Source: Kocuria massiliensis (GTDB lineage: Bacteria; Actinomycetota; Actinomycetes; Actinomycetales; Micrococcaceae). Taken from it: a stretch of DNA of 64,000 nucleotides. This document shows positions 24,748 to 32,221 of the stretch, piece after piece; within the stretch, counting starts at the first letter, position 1; the number at the start of each line of letters is the position of its first letter. The notes under the pieces are model-generated. The model saw nothing but the letters and a program-made list of their open reading frames with translations. It was not told the DNA's origin and ran no database searches. Both the position numbers and the translations under genes were made by a program. The stretch lies in the NCBI RefSeq assembly GCF_900169715.1, contig NZ_LT835159.1, positions 186,001-250,000 of the forward strand. Reading direction: 5' to 3'.

Positions 24748-24863
24748 GGGAAAATCGGCGCTCCAACAGGCGCGCGGGAGTCCGTGAAGCCATCGGGTCA
24801 CGCGGAGACCACATCCGTCACGTTCTTGCAGTGCCCGTCTTCTTCGTGAATGTGGGAATAGGA

Positions 24864-24892
24864 TTGCCAAGCAAAAGGTTTACATGTAAAGT
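24864..24892 (+). promoter_or_regulatory. yceI promoter with overlapping palindromic operator
   Basis: TTGCCA (24864-24869), a 17-nt spacer and TAAAGT (24887-24892) form a sigma-70-type promoter. A perfect 12-bp palindrome, TTTACATGTAAA (24879-24890), covers the spacer end and most of the -10, the expected place for a repressor. The doxX promoter at 43324-43352 has the same layout and a related palindrome. Confidence 0.65.
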
Positions 24893-24927
24893 AAAAAACG
24901 AACGTACAGCACGAAAGGATTCATCTC

Positions 24928-25476
24928 ATGACCTCATTCAACGAACTCACCCCCGGCACCTGGAACTTCGACCCCACTCACTCCGAGGTGGAGTTCACGG
25001 TTCGTCACGCTGGCATCTCGAAGGTCCGCGGTAACTTCACCGACGTTTCGGCGGAGCTGACCGTGGCAGAGCCCGCCGAGAACTCCTCGGTCAAGGCCAC
25101 GGTCCAGATGGACTCGATCGACACCCGCAACGCGGACCGCGACGGCCACGTCAAGGGCGGCGACTTTTTCGACGTCGAGAACTACCCGACGATGACTTTC
25201 ACCTCGACCTCCATCGAAGCCGACGGGGAAGATTTCACCCTCAACGGTGATCTCACGATCAAGGGTGAGACCCGCCCCGTCTCCTTCAAGGGCGAATTCG
25301 GCGGCGTCGCCGTGGATCCGTTCGGTGCCACGCGCGCCGGCTTCTCGGCCACCACCACGATTTCCCGCAAGGACTTCGGCATCACCTGGAACGCCGCACT
25401 GGAGACCGGCGGCGTGCTCGTTTCGGATAAGGTCAGCATCTCCCTGGACGTGGCGTTCACCGCTCCCCAGGCCTGA
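24928..25476 (+). CDS. YceI family protein
   Basis: A 182-residue lipocalin-like protein. GTWNFDPTHSEVEFTVRHAG is the diagnostic N-terminus, followed by VKATVQMDSIDTRNADRDGH, YPTMTFTSTSI and LTIKGETRPVSF; family members bind polyisoprenoids in a beta-barrel. No signal peptide, as in most actinobacterial homologues, so it is cytosolic here. GAAAGGA lies about 9 nt before the ATG. Predicted transcription starts near 24899. An intrinsic terminator follows the gene, so it is monocistronic. Control by a repressor at the overlapping palindrome is inferred. Confidence 0.92.
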   Translation: MTSFNELTPGTWNFDPTHSEVEFTVRHAGISKVRGNFTDVSAELTVAEPAENSSVKATVQMDSIDTRNADRDGHVKGGDFFDVENYPTMTFTSTSIEADGEDFTLNGDLTIKGETRPVSFKGEFGGVAVDPFGATRAGFSATTTISRKDFGITWNAALETGGVLVSDKVSISLDVAFTAPQA

Positions 25477-25500
25477 TCTGCGCCCCTCCCTCGGACACTA

Positions 25501-25536
25501 ACCCTCCCCACCGTCTCCACGGTGGGGAGGGTTTTT
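25501..25536 (+). terminator. Rho-independent terminator of yceI
   Basis: A perfect 13-bp stem (25501-25513 with 25520-25532) with a 6-nt loop and a run of five T (25532-25536), 24 nt after the stop codon. Confidence 0.93.
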
Positions 25537-25608
25537 GCGTGTGGGGTGGCGACGTCGCGGGGTGCGCTACGGCCGGAGGAGGAAACCCAGCGGCAAGGGA
25601 AGAGGCTC

Positions 25609-26295
25609 ATGACGACGCTCAAGGAATGGTCCGCGGCTCACCGGGCGTGGGTCGACGAATTCGTGCTCACGTTGCGCTTGGCCGGTGCCGGCCCCGCGCA
25701 GATCGCCGACCTCCTCGCGGATGCTCACGAAAAGAGCGACGAACGGGGTCAAGGCCCCGAGCCGACCTTCGGGGACCCCGTGGGTTACGCGGCGAGTCTG
25801 GGGTATCGGGTGCCGCGTCGGGATTCCAGTGCGATGCTGCGCGTCGCCCTGCCCGTGGTGGTGCAGGTTCTTCTGCTGATGATCGGAAGCTATGCCGTGC
25901 GGGACTGGATTCTCGGTCACGACGTCGTCATTAACCTCGCCACGCTGATCTGCTGGGTGGTCATGGCGGCCATCGTCTTTGTCGTGATGGCAACCTCGGC
26001 GTGGGGGAGTACGGCGATCTATCGTGTGGGGGTCTTCGCCGCCGTCTTTGGGGTGGCGATCATCGCCGGGGCCGCGGGAGTGGTGCTTTCGAGGAGGGAA
26101 GACCTCCCCGTGGTGTTCACAGGGACGCCGGTGCTTCTAGCCGTCGTCTCGCTGGCCGGGGTGCTGGGGATCGCGGTGTTTTCGACGGTCAAGCTCGTCA
26201 GGGCGTCCACTCCGAGGCGGGCCTGGGCATTGCTGTTCTGGCTGGTTCCGGTGTTCATGGCCTTCGACGCCGGATATACGGCGTTGGTCGGCTAA
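25609..26295 (+). CDS. Membrane protein with HAAS-like N-terminal domain
   Basis: A 228-residue protein from ATG 25609 (AAGGGAAGAGG just upstream). The N-terminal 75 residues (WVDEFVLTLRLAGAGPAQIA then LADAHEKSDERGQGPEPTFG DPVGYAASLG) resemble the cytosolic HAAS/DUF1700-type helical domain often regulated by PadR proteins. Five or six hydrophobic helices follow (for example VVVQVLLLMIGSYAV, AIVFVVMATSAW, VFAAVFGVAIIAGAAGVVL). No PadR gene is adjacent. Function unknown. It is convergent with a small membrane protein gene, 21 bp apart. Confidence 0.7.
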   Translation: MTTLKEWSAAHRAWVDEFVLTLRLAGAGPAQIADLLADAHEKSDERGQGPEPTFGDPVGYAASLGYRVPRRDSSAMLRVALPVVVQVLLLMIGSYAVRDWILGHDVVINLATLICWVVMAAIVFVVMATSAWGSTAIYRVGVFAAVFGVAIIAGAAGVVLSRREDLPVVFTGTPVLLAVVSLAGVLGIAVFSTVKLVRASTPRRAWALLFWLVPVFMAFDAGYTALVG

Positions 26296-26316
26296 GCGGC
26301 GCCTACCCGGGTGCCG

Positions 26317-26592
26317 CTATGACGTGAGCTTCTGAACCACGAAATACACGGCCGGGATCAGCACCAGAAGAGCCAAGGCCCAACGGCGGATTTTGGTTTC
26401 GGCCTTCGCCGCGCGAATATCCGGGCGATCTTCGCGTTTTTCGGTTGGGTCCGATTGCCCCTCGGGAACGTGAGGGGCGCCGAGAGGCCGGTTTTCGCCG
26501 GCAGGGCCAGCCGTGTTCTGGCCGGTGTCCTCCGGCGCCGAACCGTCCCCGCGCCGTTGCTCAGGGGATGTATCCGAAGGTTCGTCAGGCAC
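26317..26592 (-). CDS. Small tail-anchored membrane protein, unknown function
   Basis: A 91-residue protein. The first 65 residues are hydrophilic, rich in Pro, Glu, Asp and Gly (disordered). A short basic stretch (KAETKIRRW) precedes one membrane helix at about 70-88 (ALALLVLIPAVYFVVQKL) at the very C-terminus. The gene starts directly after the crgA stop, with no gap, so the two are likely co-translated. No domain recognised. Confidence 0.6.
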   Translation of the reverse strand: MPDEPSDTSPEQRRGDGSAPEDTGQNTAGPAGENRPLGAPHVPEGQSDPTEKREDRPDIRAAKAETKIRRWALALLVLIPAVYFVVQKLTS

Positions 26593-27048
26593 CTAGCGCC
26601 ACCTGGTCGTCATGATCAGGCCGATCATCATCAGGCCGATGCCCACCGCGATGTTCCAGAAGCTCAGGTCCGGAATCGGCAGGGTCTGGTCGGAGATGTA
26701 GAAGGTCATGATCCATAGCAGCCCAATGATCATGAATCCCAACATGATGGCGATGTACCAGGTCGGCGTGGGGGAGGCCTGGCGGAGGTTTGAGCTCATC
26801 TCGTCGGCAATACGCTGGAGGCGTTCTTCCTCGGCGGTCTGGCGCTTCTTCTTTTCCTTAGCGCTCTCGGGGCGCTCGGCGGACGACTCGTCGGCGACCA
26901 GTGCCGTGGTGCGGTCCGTCTGACCGACGGCGTCACCTTCCGCGGCGTCCTTGGCGCGGCGTGAACCGAATCGGCGACCGCGCGATTTCTTCGTCGAAGA
27001 CTCCTCGGTGACGAGGTCCTTTTCGCCGGTATTCTTCTTCTCGGCCAT
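26593..27048 (-). CDS. crgA: Cell division protein CrgA
   Basis: A 151-residue protein. The C-terminal 65 residues are classical CrgA: SPTPTWYIAIMLGFMIIGLL, then WIMTFYISDQTLPIPDLSFW and a second helix ending GLMMIGLIMTTRWR. CrgA is an actinobacterial membrane protein of the divisome that interacts with FtsZ and peptidoglycan synthases. The N-terminal 85 residues are a charged Lys/Arg/Glu extension, longer than in the ca. 90-residue CrgA of other genera. It is divergent from a class E sortase gene, with pabA beyond, as in the conserved origin-proximal block of actinobacteria; DUF881 and pknAB genes often found there are absent. Confidence 0.9.
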   Translation of the reverse strand: MAEKKNTGEKDLVTEESSTKKSRGRRFGSRRAKDAAEGDAVGQTDRTTALVADESSAERPESAKEKKKRQTAEEERLQRIADEMSSNLRQASPTPTWYIAIMLGFMIIGLLWIMTFYISDQTLPIPDLSFWNIAVGIGLMMIGLIMTTRWR

Positions 27049-27259
27049 ATGTTCCTCCTGAAACTTCCGCGGGACGTGCTCGGCGGTATCCCCTACACGC
27101 TAGAATCTTGTGCCGGGCGGCCCCTATCGTTTTGGCCGCATACCCGATTGTTGAGTCTAACTAATCCGTCTGGCACATGCCCCCACAGGGTGTGGATTCA
27201 CAGTGTGAAATCAGCGAAGCCAGAGGCGCAGTTTCCGCTGCATCCACTGGGAGGTCAAT

Positions 27260-28012
27260 GTGGGCTCTTCTCGAGAACGGCGTCGTGAGCTGAAAGGCCG
27301 ACGACGGCCGCGCGGTCCCCTGGGGTGGGTCCTGCAGATCCTGGGTGAATTGCTCATCACCGCAGGTCTCGTCGTCGTGCTCTTTGTGGTGTGGCAGTTG
27401 TGGTGGACCAACATCGCGGCGGGTCAGGCCCAGGCCGACGCCGTGAACGACATGAAGAGATCCTTCCAGAGCGCCACCCCGCAACCTGCGCCGTCAAACG
27501 GTGAACCTCCGGTGGCGCAGGCCCCGGACCATGGCGGTGCCATCGGCATCGTCTATATCCCGCGTTTCGGTGCAGATTATGAGCGGCCCGTGATGCAGGG
27601 AACGGGGACTGATGTTCTCGACACTCTCGGTTTGGGCCACTACACGCACAGTGCCATGCCGGGCGCCGTCGGGAATTTCGCCGTCGCCGGGCACCGCCAA
27701 ACCAACGGCAAGGTTCTCGATCAGATCGACAAACTCGTCACCGGGGACAAAATCTATGTGCAAACCGCTGACGGCTATTACACCTATACGTTCCGGAATA
27801 ACGAGATCGTGATGCCCAGTAATACCGGAGTTATCGCGCCGGTGCCGGGGCGCCCGGGGGAGCAACCGAAGGACAGAATCATGACGCTCACTAGCTGCAA
27901 CCCAAGGTTCGGCTCCCAGGAACGCATCATCGCCTACGCCGTCATGGATGGCTGGCAACCCAATTCGGCCGGGCCGCCTGCCGAAATCGCCGGCGCCGTG
28001 GGAAAGGGCTGA
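27260..28012 (+). CDS. srtE: Class E sortase
   Basis: A 250-residue membrane-anchored transpeptidase. A basic N-terminus (RERRRELKGRRRPRG) and membrane helix at about 27-50 are followed by the sortase barrel with IGIVYIPRFGADYERPVMQG, catalytic His in NFAVAGHRQTNG (near 144), Cys in MTLTSCNPRFG (near 213) and Arg in QERIIAYA (near 222). Class E sortases anchor LAXTG proteins to peptidoglycan; the HtaA protein at 15882-18257 ends in such a signal. GTG start with GGGAGG 5 nt upstream. The location next to crgA and pabA is the usual housekeeping locus. The C-terminal 25 residues are variable. Confidence 0.93.
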   Translation: MGSSRERRRELKGRRRPRGPLGWVLQILGELLITAGLVVVLFVVWQLWWTNIAAGQAQADAVNDMKRSFQSATPQPAPSNGEPPVAQAPDHGGAIGIVYIPRFGADYERPVMQGTGTDVLDTLGLGHYTHSAMPGAVGNFAVAGHRQTNGKVLDQIDKLVTGDKIYVQTADGYYTYTFRNNEIVMPSNTGVIAPVPGRPGEQPKDRIMTLTSCNPRFGSQERIIAYAVMDGWQPNSAGPPAEIAGAVGKG

Positions 28013-28019
28013 ACGCATC

Positions 28020-28181
28020 ATGTACGGATGGATTTTTCGCCATTTGCCGGGGCCCCTGTGGCTGCGGATCGTCTTCGCGATAGTCTTAATTGCCGCGGCC
28101 GTATGGGTGCTCATGGAATATGTGTTTCCGGTGGTCGCGCAGTACAGTCCGTTGAGCCCCGACGTGACCGTGGATGAATAG
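28020..28181 (+). CDS. Small single-pass membrane protein between srtE and pabA
   Basis: A 53-residue protein, MYGWIFRHLPGPLWLRIVFA followed by a hydrophobic helix to about residue 37 and a short acidic tail. Starts 8 nt after the srtE stop and ends 10 nt before pabA, so it is in one operon. Similar small membrane proteins with an IFRHLPGP start occur at this position in related actinobacteria. Function unknown. Confidence 0.7.
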   Translation: MYGWIFRHLPGPLWLRIVFAIVLIAAAVWVLMEYVFPVVAQYSPLSPDVTVDE

Positions 28182-28190
28182 GAGCTTTGC

Positions 28191-28829
28191 ATGACCATCA
28201 AGATCCTCGTGGTGGATAACTACGACAGCTTCGTTTTTACCCTCGTCGGTTACGTTCAGCAGTTTGGCGCGGAAACCACCGTGATCCGCAACGATGCGCT
28301 GACCACTGAGGAAGCGATTCGTTTGGCCGAGGAGCACGACGGCGTCCTCCTCTCCCCAGGCCCGGGCGCTCCTGCGGATGCGGGCGTGTGCATTGATCTA
28401 ATTCATTGGGCTACCGAGCACGGTAAGTCATTGTTCGGTGTCTGCTTGGGGCATCAGGCCATTGCCGAGGCTTTTGGCGGTACCATCTCGCATTCACCGG
28501 AACTCATGCACGGTAAGACGTCGGTGCTCACGCATAATTCGACGTCGGTTTTTTCGGGCGTGCGCTCTCCGTTTACGGCCACCCGGTATCACTCCCTGGC
28601 GATCGCCGAAGGAACGCTACCGGAGGAGCTCGAAACCACCGCGACCACCGAGTCGGGGATCATCATGGGCATCCGCCATCGCACCGCGCCGATTCACGGG
28701 GTCCAGTTCCACCCCGAATCCGTGCTGACGGAGGATGGGTACCTGATGGTCGGCAATTGGCTCGAGTCTTTGGGACTCTCAGGCGCCGTACGGAAGGCGC
28801 GCGAACTGTCGCCGTTGATTGGGTCGTAA
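28191..28829 (+). CDS. pabA: Aminodeoxychorismate/anthranilate synthase glutamine amidotransferase subunit
   Basis: A 212-residue class I glutamine amidotransferase. ILVVDNYDSFVFTLVGYVQQ starts the domain; LLSPGPGAP, the catalytic Cys in LFGVCLGHQAIAEAFGG and His-Glu in VQFHPESVLTEDGY complete the triad. It hydrolyses glutamine to supply ammonia to PabB or TrpE, for folate or tryptophan synthesis. AGGAG is well spaced before the ATG. The synthase partner is not in the window. Length and the origin-proximal crgA-srtE context match actinobacterial PabA; TrpG cannot be excluded since a single subunit may serve both pathways. Confidence 0.93.
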   Translation: MTIKILVVDNYDSFVFTLVGYVQQFGAETTVIRNDALTTEEAIRLAEEHDGVLLSPGPGAPADAGVCIDLIHWATEHGKSLFGVCLGHQAIAEAFGGTISHSPELMHGKTSVLTHNSTSVFSGVRSPFTATRYHSLAIAEGTLPEELETTATTESGIIMGIRHRTAPIHGVQFHPESVLTEDGYLMVGNWLESLGLSGAVRKARELSPLIGS

Positions 28830-28902
28830 GGCCGATGCGACGGTTGGTCGAAAACCCGACGATGCATGGCTGGGAAGGTCATGCCACAACCCATCCCCAT
28901 TG

Positions 28903-29079
28903 ATGATGAAGCAACGATGGACCGCACTGATCGCGACCGTTGCGGCATGGCTCGCTGTGCTGGTTGCGGTGTTTCTGTCCATATTCTTGGAACGGGCGAT
29001 GTGGATCTTGGTGGCATTCACCGCAATCACGGCACTTTCCGTCACACTCTTCTGGGCTCGGAGAATGCGTCGTCGCTGA
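28903..29079 (+). CDS. Small two-helix membrane protein (tentative)
   Basis: A 58-residue frame from ATG 28903 (or 28906): WTALIATVAAWLAVLVAVFL then a second helix AMWILVAFTAITALSVTLFW and a basic end ARRMRRR. Composition is that of a real membrane protein and the basic C-terminus is consistent with inside orientation. There is no good ribosome-binding site, and the frame is open further upstream with implausible sequence. Accept with caution. Confidence 0.45.
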   Translation: MMKQRWTALIATVAAWLAVLVAVFLSIFLERAMWILVAFTAITALSVTLFWARRMRRR

Positions 29080-29187
29080 AGCTCGTAGCGACGAAGGAGC
29101 CACCCGAGGTCCCGAGCGGGGATTCACCGTGGAGGAACAGCGTTCATTTCGACTGGCTGGCCCGCGAAGCAACGAGCACCTGAGCGC

Positions 29188-29766
29188 TTAGTGCCCGCCG
29201 CACCCGCAGGAACCGCCGCAGCACCCACCAGAGGGGGTTCCCGACGTCGAGGAGTCTCCTTCGGGAAGGCCGTCGCCGACGTCGCCACCCATGAGGTTGC
29301 GCCGACTTCCGATATCGGGGCCTCCACGAGGCTTCTCCTGGACACCTGCCAATACGGCGGCGAACCCTGCCGGCGCGGGTTGATCCGCGGGTGCCCCTGC
29401 CTGGCCGGGAAGCGAGCGGCCTCCGGGGCCACAGGCGGATGCCGCGGCGGAGAACCTCGGGTCCTTGCGTTTTGGCTCACGAGCGGTGGCGAAACGCTGC
29501 ATCTGCTCGGCGGTCGGGTACATCCACGAGACCACGATCTGTGGGCCGAGGAGCGTGATCGGCAGGACCATGTCGCCCGAGGCGGCGATCATGTCCGCCA
29601 CGTGCTCGCACTGCTCGAAAGCCCACTCGTCCTCACCGCGTACGTACACGGTGATCGGGTAGCCCTGCTCCGCCAGCGACGCCGCGGCGTCGAGAAAGGC
29701 TTCCCGTTCGACGTCGTCCGGGCCACCAGCCGGGATGAAAACCTCAACTTCGGTTAGATCCGACAT
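29188..29766 (-). CDS. ArsD-like protein with Cys-rich C-terminal tail
   Basis: A 192-residue protein from ATG 29766 (GGAGGG 4-5 nt upstream). Residues 5-95 have the thioredoxin-like pattern of the arsenic metallochaperone ArsD: EVEVFIPAGGPDDVEREAFL at the start, a second strand ITVYVRGEDEWAF, VLPITLLGPQIVVSWMYPTA near 68-86. The N-terminal Cys pair and Cys18 that bind As(III) in ArsD are missing. A low-complexity Gly/Pro linker leads to a C-terminal GGCCGGSCGCGGH metal-binding-like cluster (Cys182, 183, 187, 189 and His192). No ars genes are nearby. It may bind a different thiophilic metal or regulate redox; function unproven. Confidence 0.65.
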   Translation of the reverse strand: MSDLTEVEVFIPAGGPDDVEREAFLDAAASLAEQGYPITVYVRGEDEWAFEQCEHVADMIAASGDMVLPITLLGPQIVVSWMYPTAEQMQRFATAREPKRKDPRFSAAASACGPGGRSLPGQAGAPADQPAPAGFAAVLAGVQEKPRGGPDIGSRRNLMGGDVGDGLPEGDSSTSGTPSGGCCGGSCGCGGH

Positions 29767-29857
29767 GCTTCCCTCCACCTAGAATCTTCCGACCATCGTG
29801 CCCTGGCGACCGCCAACGCGCCAAGCGTGTTCGCGGCACGCCGAGCGTTATGACCGG

Positions 29858-31363
29858 TTAGGAGCGCGAACGGTTGCGGCTGGCGGCCCGCATGGCCTCG
29901 TGATCGATCCAGAACTCACGCGTGGTGACCTCGTCGTCGCCCTTCCACGCCTCGAGACCGCGAATTTCCGGTAGGTCCGAAGCGTGGAAGATCGGTTCGC
30001 GACGCTCCCGGCGCTGCGCCTCGTAGTGCTTGAGGACCTTGTTGGCGACCCCGGCGAGAAGGAACACGGCAATGAGGTTCAGCAACGCCATGATCGCCAT
30101 GAACACGTCCGCCAACGACCACACGAGGTCGAGGGCCACCACGGCCCCGCCGAAGACGCACAGCAGGACCACCACGCGGTAGGCCTGAAGAATCCACTTC
30201 TTGCTGGTCAAGAACTCGATATTTGATTCGCCGTAGTAGTAGTTGCCGATCACGGACGAGAACGCGAAGAGGAAAATCGCGACGGTCAAGAAGTGCACCG
30301 CCCAACCGCCGAGCTGTGCGGCCAGAGCGGACTGCGTCAGCGAAGCACCCGCGGCTTGGTCACCGAAGGTCGGGTTAGAGAGCAGAACAATGAAGGCGGT
30401 GATCGAGCAGACCACGAGGGTATCGAAGTACACGCCGAGCGACTGAACGAAGCCCTGCTTGGCGGGGTGCGAAACCGCGGCGGTGGCACCCGCGTTGGGT
30501 GCCGAACCCATGCCTGCCTCGTTCGAGAACAAGCCTCGACGCACGCCCTGAATGATCACGCCCATCAGGCCACCGGAAACAAATTCCTTGATACCGAAGG
30601 CTCCCTGGATGATCTTGACGAACATTTCCGGAACCAAATTCAGGTTCATGACGACGACGATCAGGCCGAGTCCCACATACATCACGGCCATCACAGGTAC
30701 GAGCACCTGGGTCACCGAAGAGATCGAACGGATTCCGCCAAAGATGATGAGAGCGGTAATAACCGCTAGCACGACGCCGATGATGACCTTCAGCCCGGAC
30801 CCCTCGGCCAGGTCGGGGGCGAAGGACTTGGTCGACTGCGAGATGGCGTCGACGATCGAATTGGACTGCACCGTGTTGAACACGAATCCGTAGGTCAGGC
30901 AGATGATGACGGCGAACGCGACGCCCATCCATCGAGCCCGGAGTCCGCGTTCCATGTAGTACGCCGGGCCGCCAACATACGACTCCTTGCCGGGATGCTT
31001 GTACAGCTGCGCCAGCAACGACTCGACGAACGCACTCGCGGCACCCAGGGATGCGATGACCCACATCCAGAACACGGCACCCGGTCCGCCAATGCTGATG
31101 GCCAGCGCGACGCCGGCGATATTGGCCGTACCGACGCGGGATGCGGCGGAAATGGTGAAGGCTCGGAACGAGGAAATCTGGTTTCTGCCCGATGAATCCT
31201 TGCCGCTGGGCTCGCCCAGCACCCGGAACATCTCGGAAATCGACCGGAACTGCACGCCGCGGGTGCGGATCGTGAGGTACAGGCCAATGCCAATCAGGAC
31301 AACGAACATGCCCTGCCAGATGAAGTCGCCGACATGAGTCACGATGTTGGTGAGTGCATCCAT
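29858..31363 (-). CDS. Alanine/glycine:cation symporter family protein (AGCS)
   Basis: A 501-residue transporter with about 10-11 membrane helices. Family motifs include SSFRAFTISAASRVGTANIA, GGPGAVFWMWVIASLGAAS AFVESLLAQLYK, VGGPAYYMERGL and GVRRGLFSNEAGMGSAPNAG. AGCS proteins import alanine or glycine with Na+. The ATG at 31363 is preferred to a GTG three codons upstream; both have weak ribosome-binding sites. The C-terminal 45 residues are hydrophilic (EIRGLEAWKGDDEVTTREFW). It follows the LysX operon in the same direction after a 147-bp gap and is probably independently transcribed. Confidence 0.93.
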   Translation of the reverse strand: MDALTNIVTHVGDFIWQGMFVVLIGIGLYLTIRTRGVQFRSISEMFRVLGEPSGKDSSGRNQISSFRAFTISAASRVGTANIAGVALAISIGGPGAVFWMWVIASLGAASAFVESLLAQLYKHPGKESYVGGPAYYMERGLRARWMGVAFAVIICLTYGFVFNTVQSNSIVDAISQSTKSFAPDLAEGSGLKVIIGVVLAVITALIIFGGIRSISSVTQVLVPVMAVMYVGLGLIVVVMNLNLVPEMFVKIIQGAFGIKEFVSGGLMGVIIQGVRRGLFSNEAGMGSAPNAGATAAVSHPAKQGFVQSLGVYFDTLVVCSITAFIVLLSNPTFGDQAAGASLTQSALAAQLGGWAVHFLTVAIFLFAFSSVIGNYYYGESNIEFLTSKKWILQAYRVVVLLCVFGGAVVALDLVWSLADVFMAIMALLNLIAVFLLAGVANKVLKHYEAQRRERREPIFHASDLPEIRGLEAWKGDDEVTTREFWIDHEAMRAASRNRSRS

Positions 31364-31510
31364 GAGTATCACTTTCGAGTGCGAGCGGGCCCCGAGCGAA
31401 AACAGCCCGCGGCCGTGACAGCATATCCGGCCTGAGAAATTACCGAAACTCGACGTAGTCAGGAGGTTGCGCCGGACACAGTTGAGCGCGACGGTGAACC
31501 CGCAAGGCCA

Positions 31511-32221
31511 CTAACCGACGAGGAAGCGCCCCATCACGAAGTAGCGCCCGGCGTCGAGGAGCAGCAACACGCAGATGACGGCGATGGCCACAGGAATCGC
31601 TGTACGGATCCACGGACGGGCTGCCGACCATGCTCTTCCGATCCACTTGGACGCCCGATGATGCTGGTTGAAGAGCACGGCAACGCACATGACGAAAAGC
31701 GGACCCTGCGAGATGATCGCCCAGGCCAGGAACGCGGGGAGAACAGCCCAGGCGGGTTGATGAGAGGAGAGACCGATGGTGACGACGAACGGCAGATCGG
31801 CCGTGACGAGCGCGACGAACCCGAGCGCCACCGATAGCAGGCCGGCTAGGCTCCTATCTTGCTGTTCTTTGTCCTCGGGAGGATCGTTACGGTGAATCCA
31901 ACGATAGCCGGCGAAACACAACCCCACGATGGCCACGAGAATTTCGACGCCGGCGGCCCATCCCCCTGCCCGTAGCAGTGAATGCCACGGAAAATCAGCC
32001 AAATGCTCGCCGAGTAGGCGCGAGAGAGTGAACCCCCAGGCAGCGGTCCCAAGAATCAGCACCGCGCCAAAGAGCAGTACGTCGCGTCGCGCCTTTCGTG
32101 CAGCGGATCGTCCGGAGTTACCCCGGGCCGCAATGTATACGGCGGCGATCAAGGCCGGAACCGGGTCAAATCCACCGATTCCGAGCCCCGAGGCGACCCC
32201 GAAAAACTGCAGCTCGTTCAC
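31511..32221 (-). CDS. Polytopic membrane protein translationally coupled to lysX
   Basis: A 236-residue protein with six predicted helices arranged as LysE-superfamily or GAP-like proteins: an N-terminal FGVASGLGIGGFDPVPALIA AVYIAA with conserved Gly/Pro, a basic loop (GRSAARKARRD), and a C-terminal VAIAVICVLLLLDAGRYFVM. GTG start at 32221 overlaps the lysX stop (GTGA), so it is made together with LysX. The coupling suggests a role in handling the LysX product, for example as an exporter or flippase for lysyl-phosphatidylglycerol, because LysX lacks the flippase half of MprF; alternatively a lysine transporter. No experimental precedent known to me. Confidence 0.7.
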   Translation of the reverse strand: MNELQFFGVASGLGIGGFDPVPALIAAVYIAARGNSGRSAARKARRDVLLFGAVLILGTAAWGFTLSRLLGEHLADFPWHSLLRAGGWAAGVEILVAIVGLCFAGYRWIHRNDPPEDKEQQDRSLAGLLSVALGFVALVTADLPFVVTIGLSSHQPAWAVLPAFLAWAIISQGPLFVMCVAVLFNQHHRASKWIGRAWSAARPWIRTAIPVAIAVICVLLLLDAGRYFVMGRFLVG

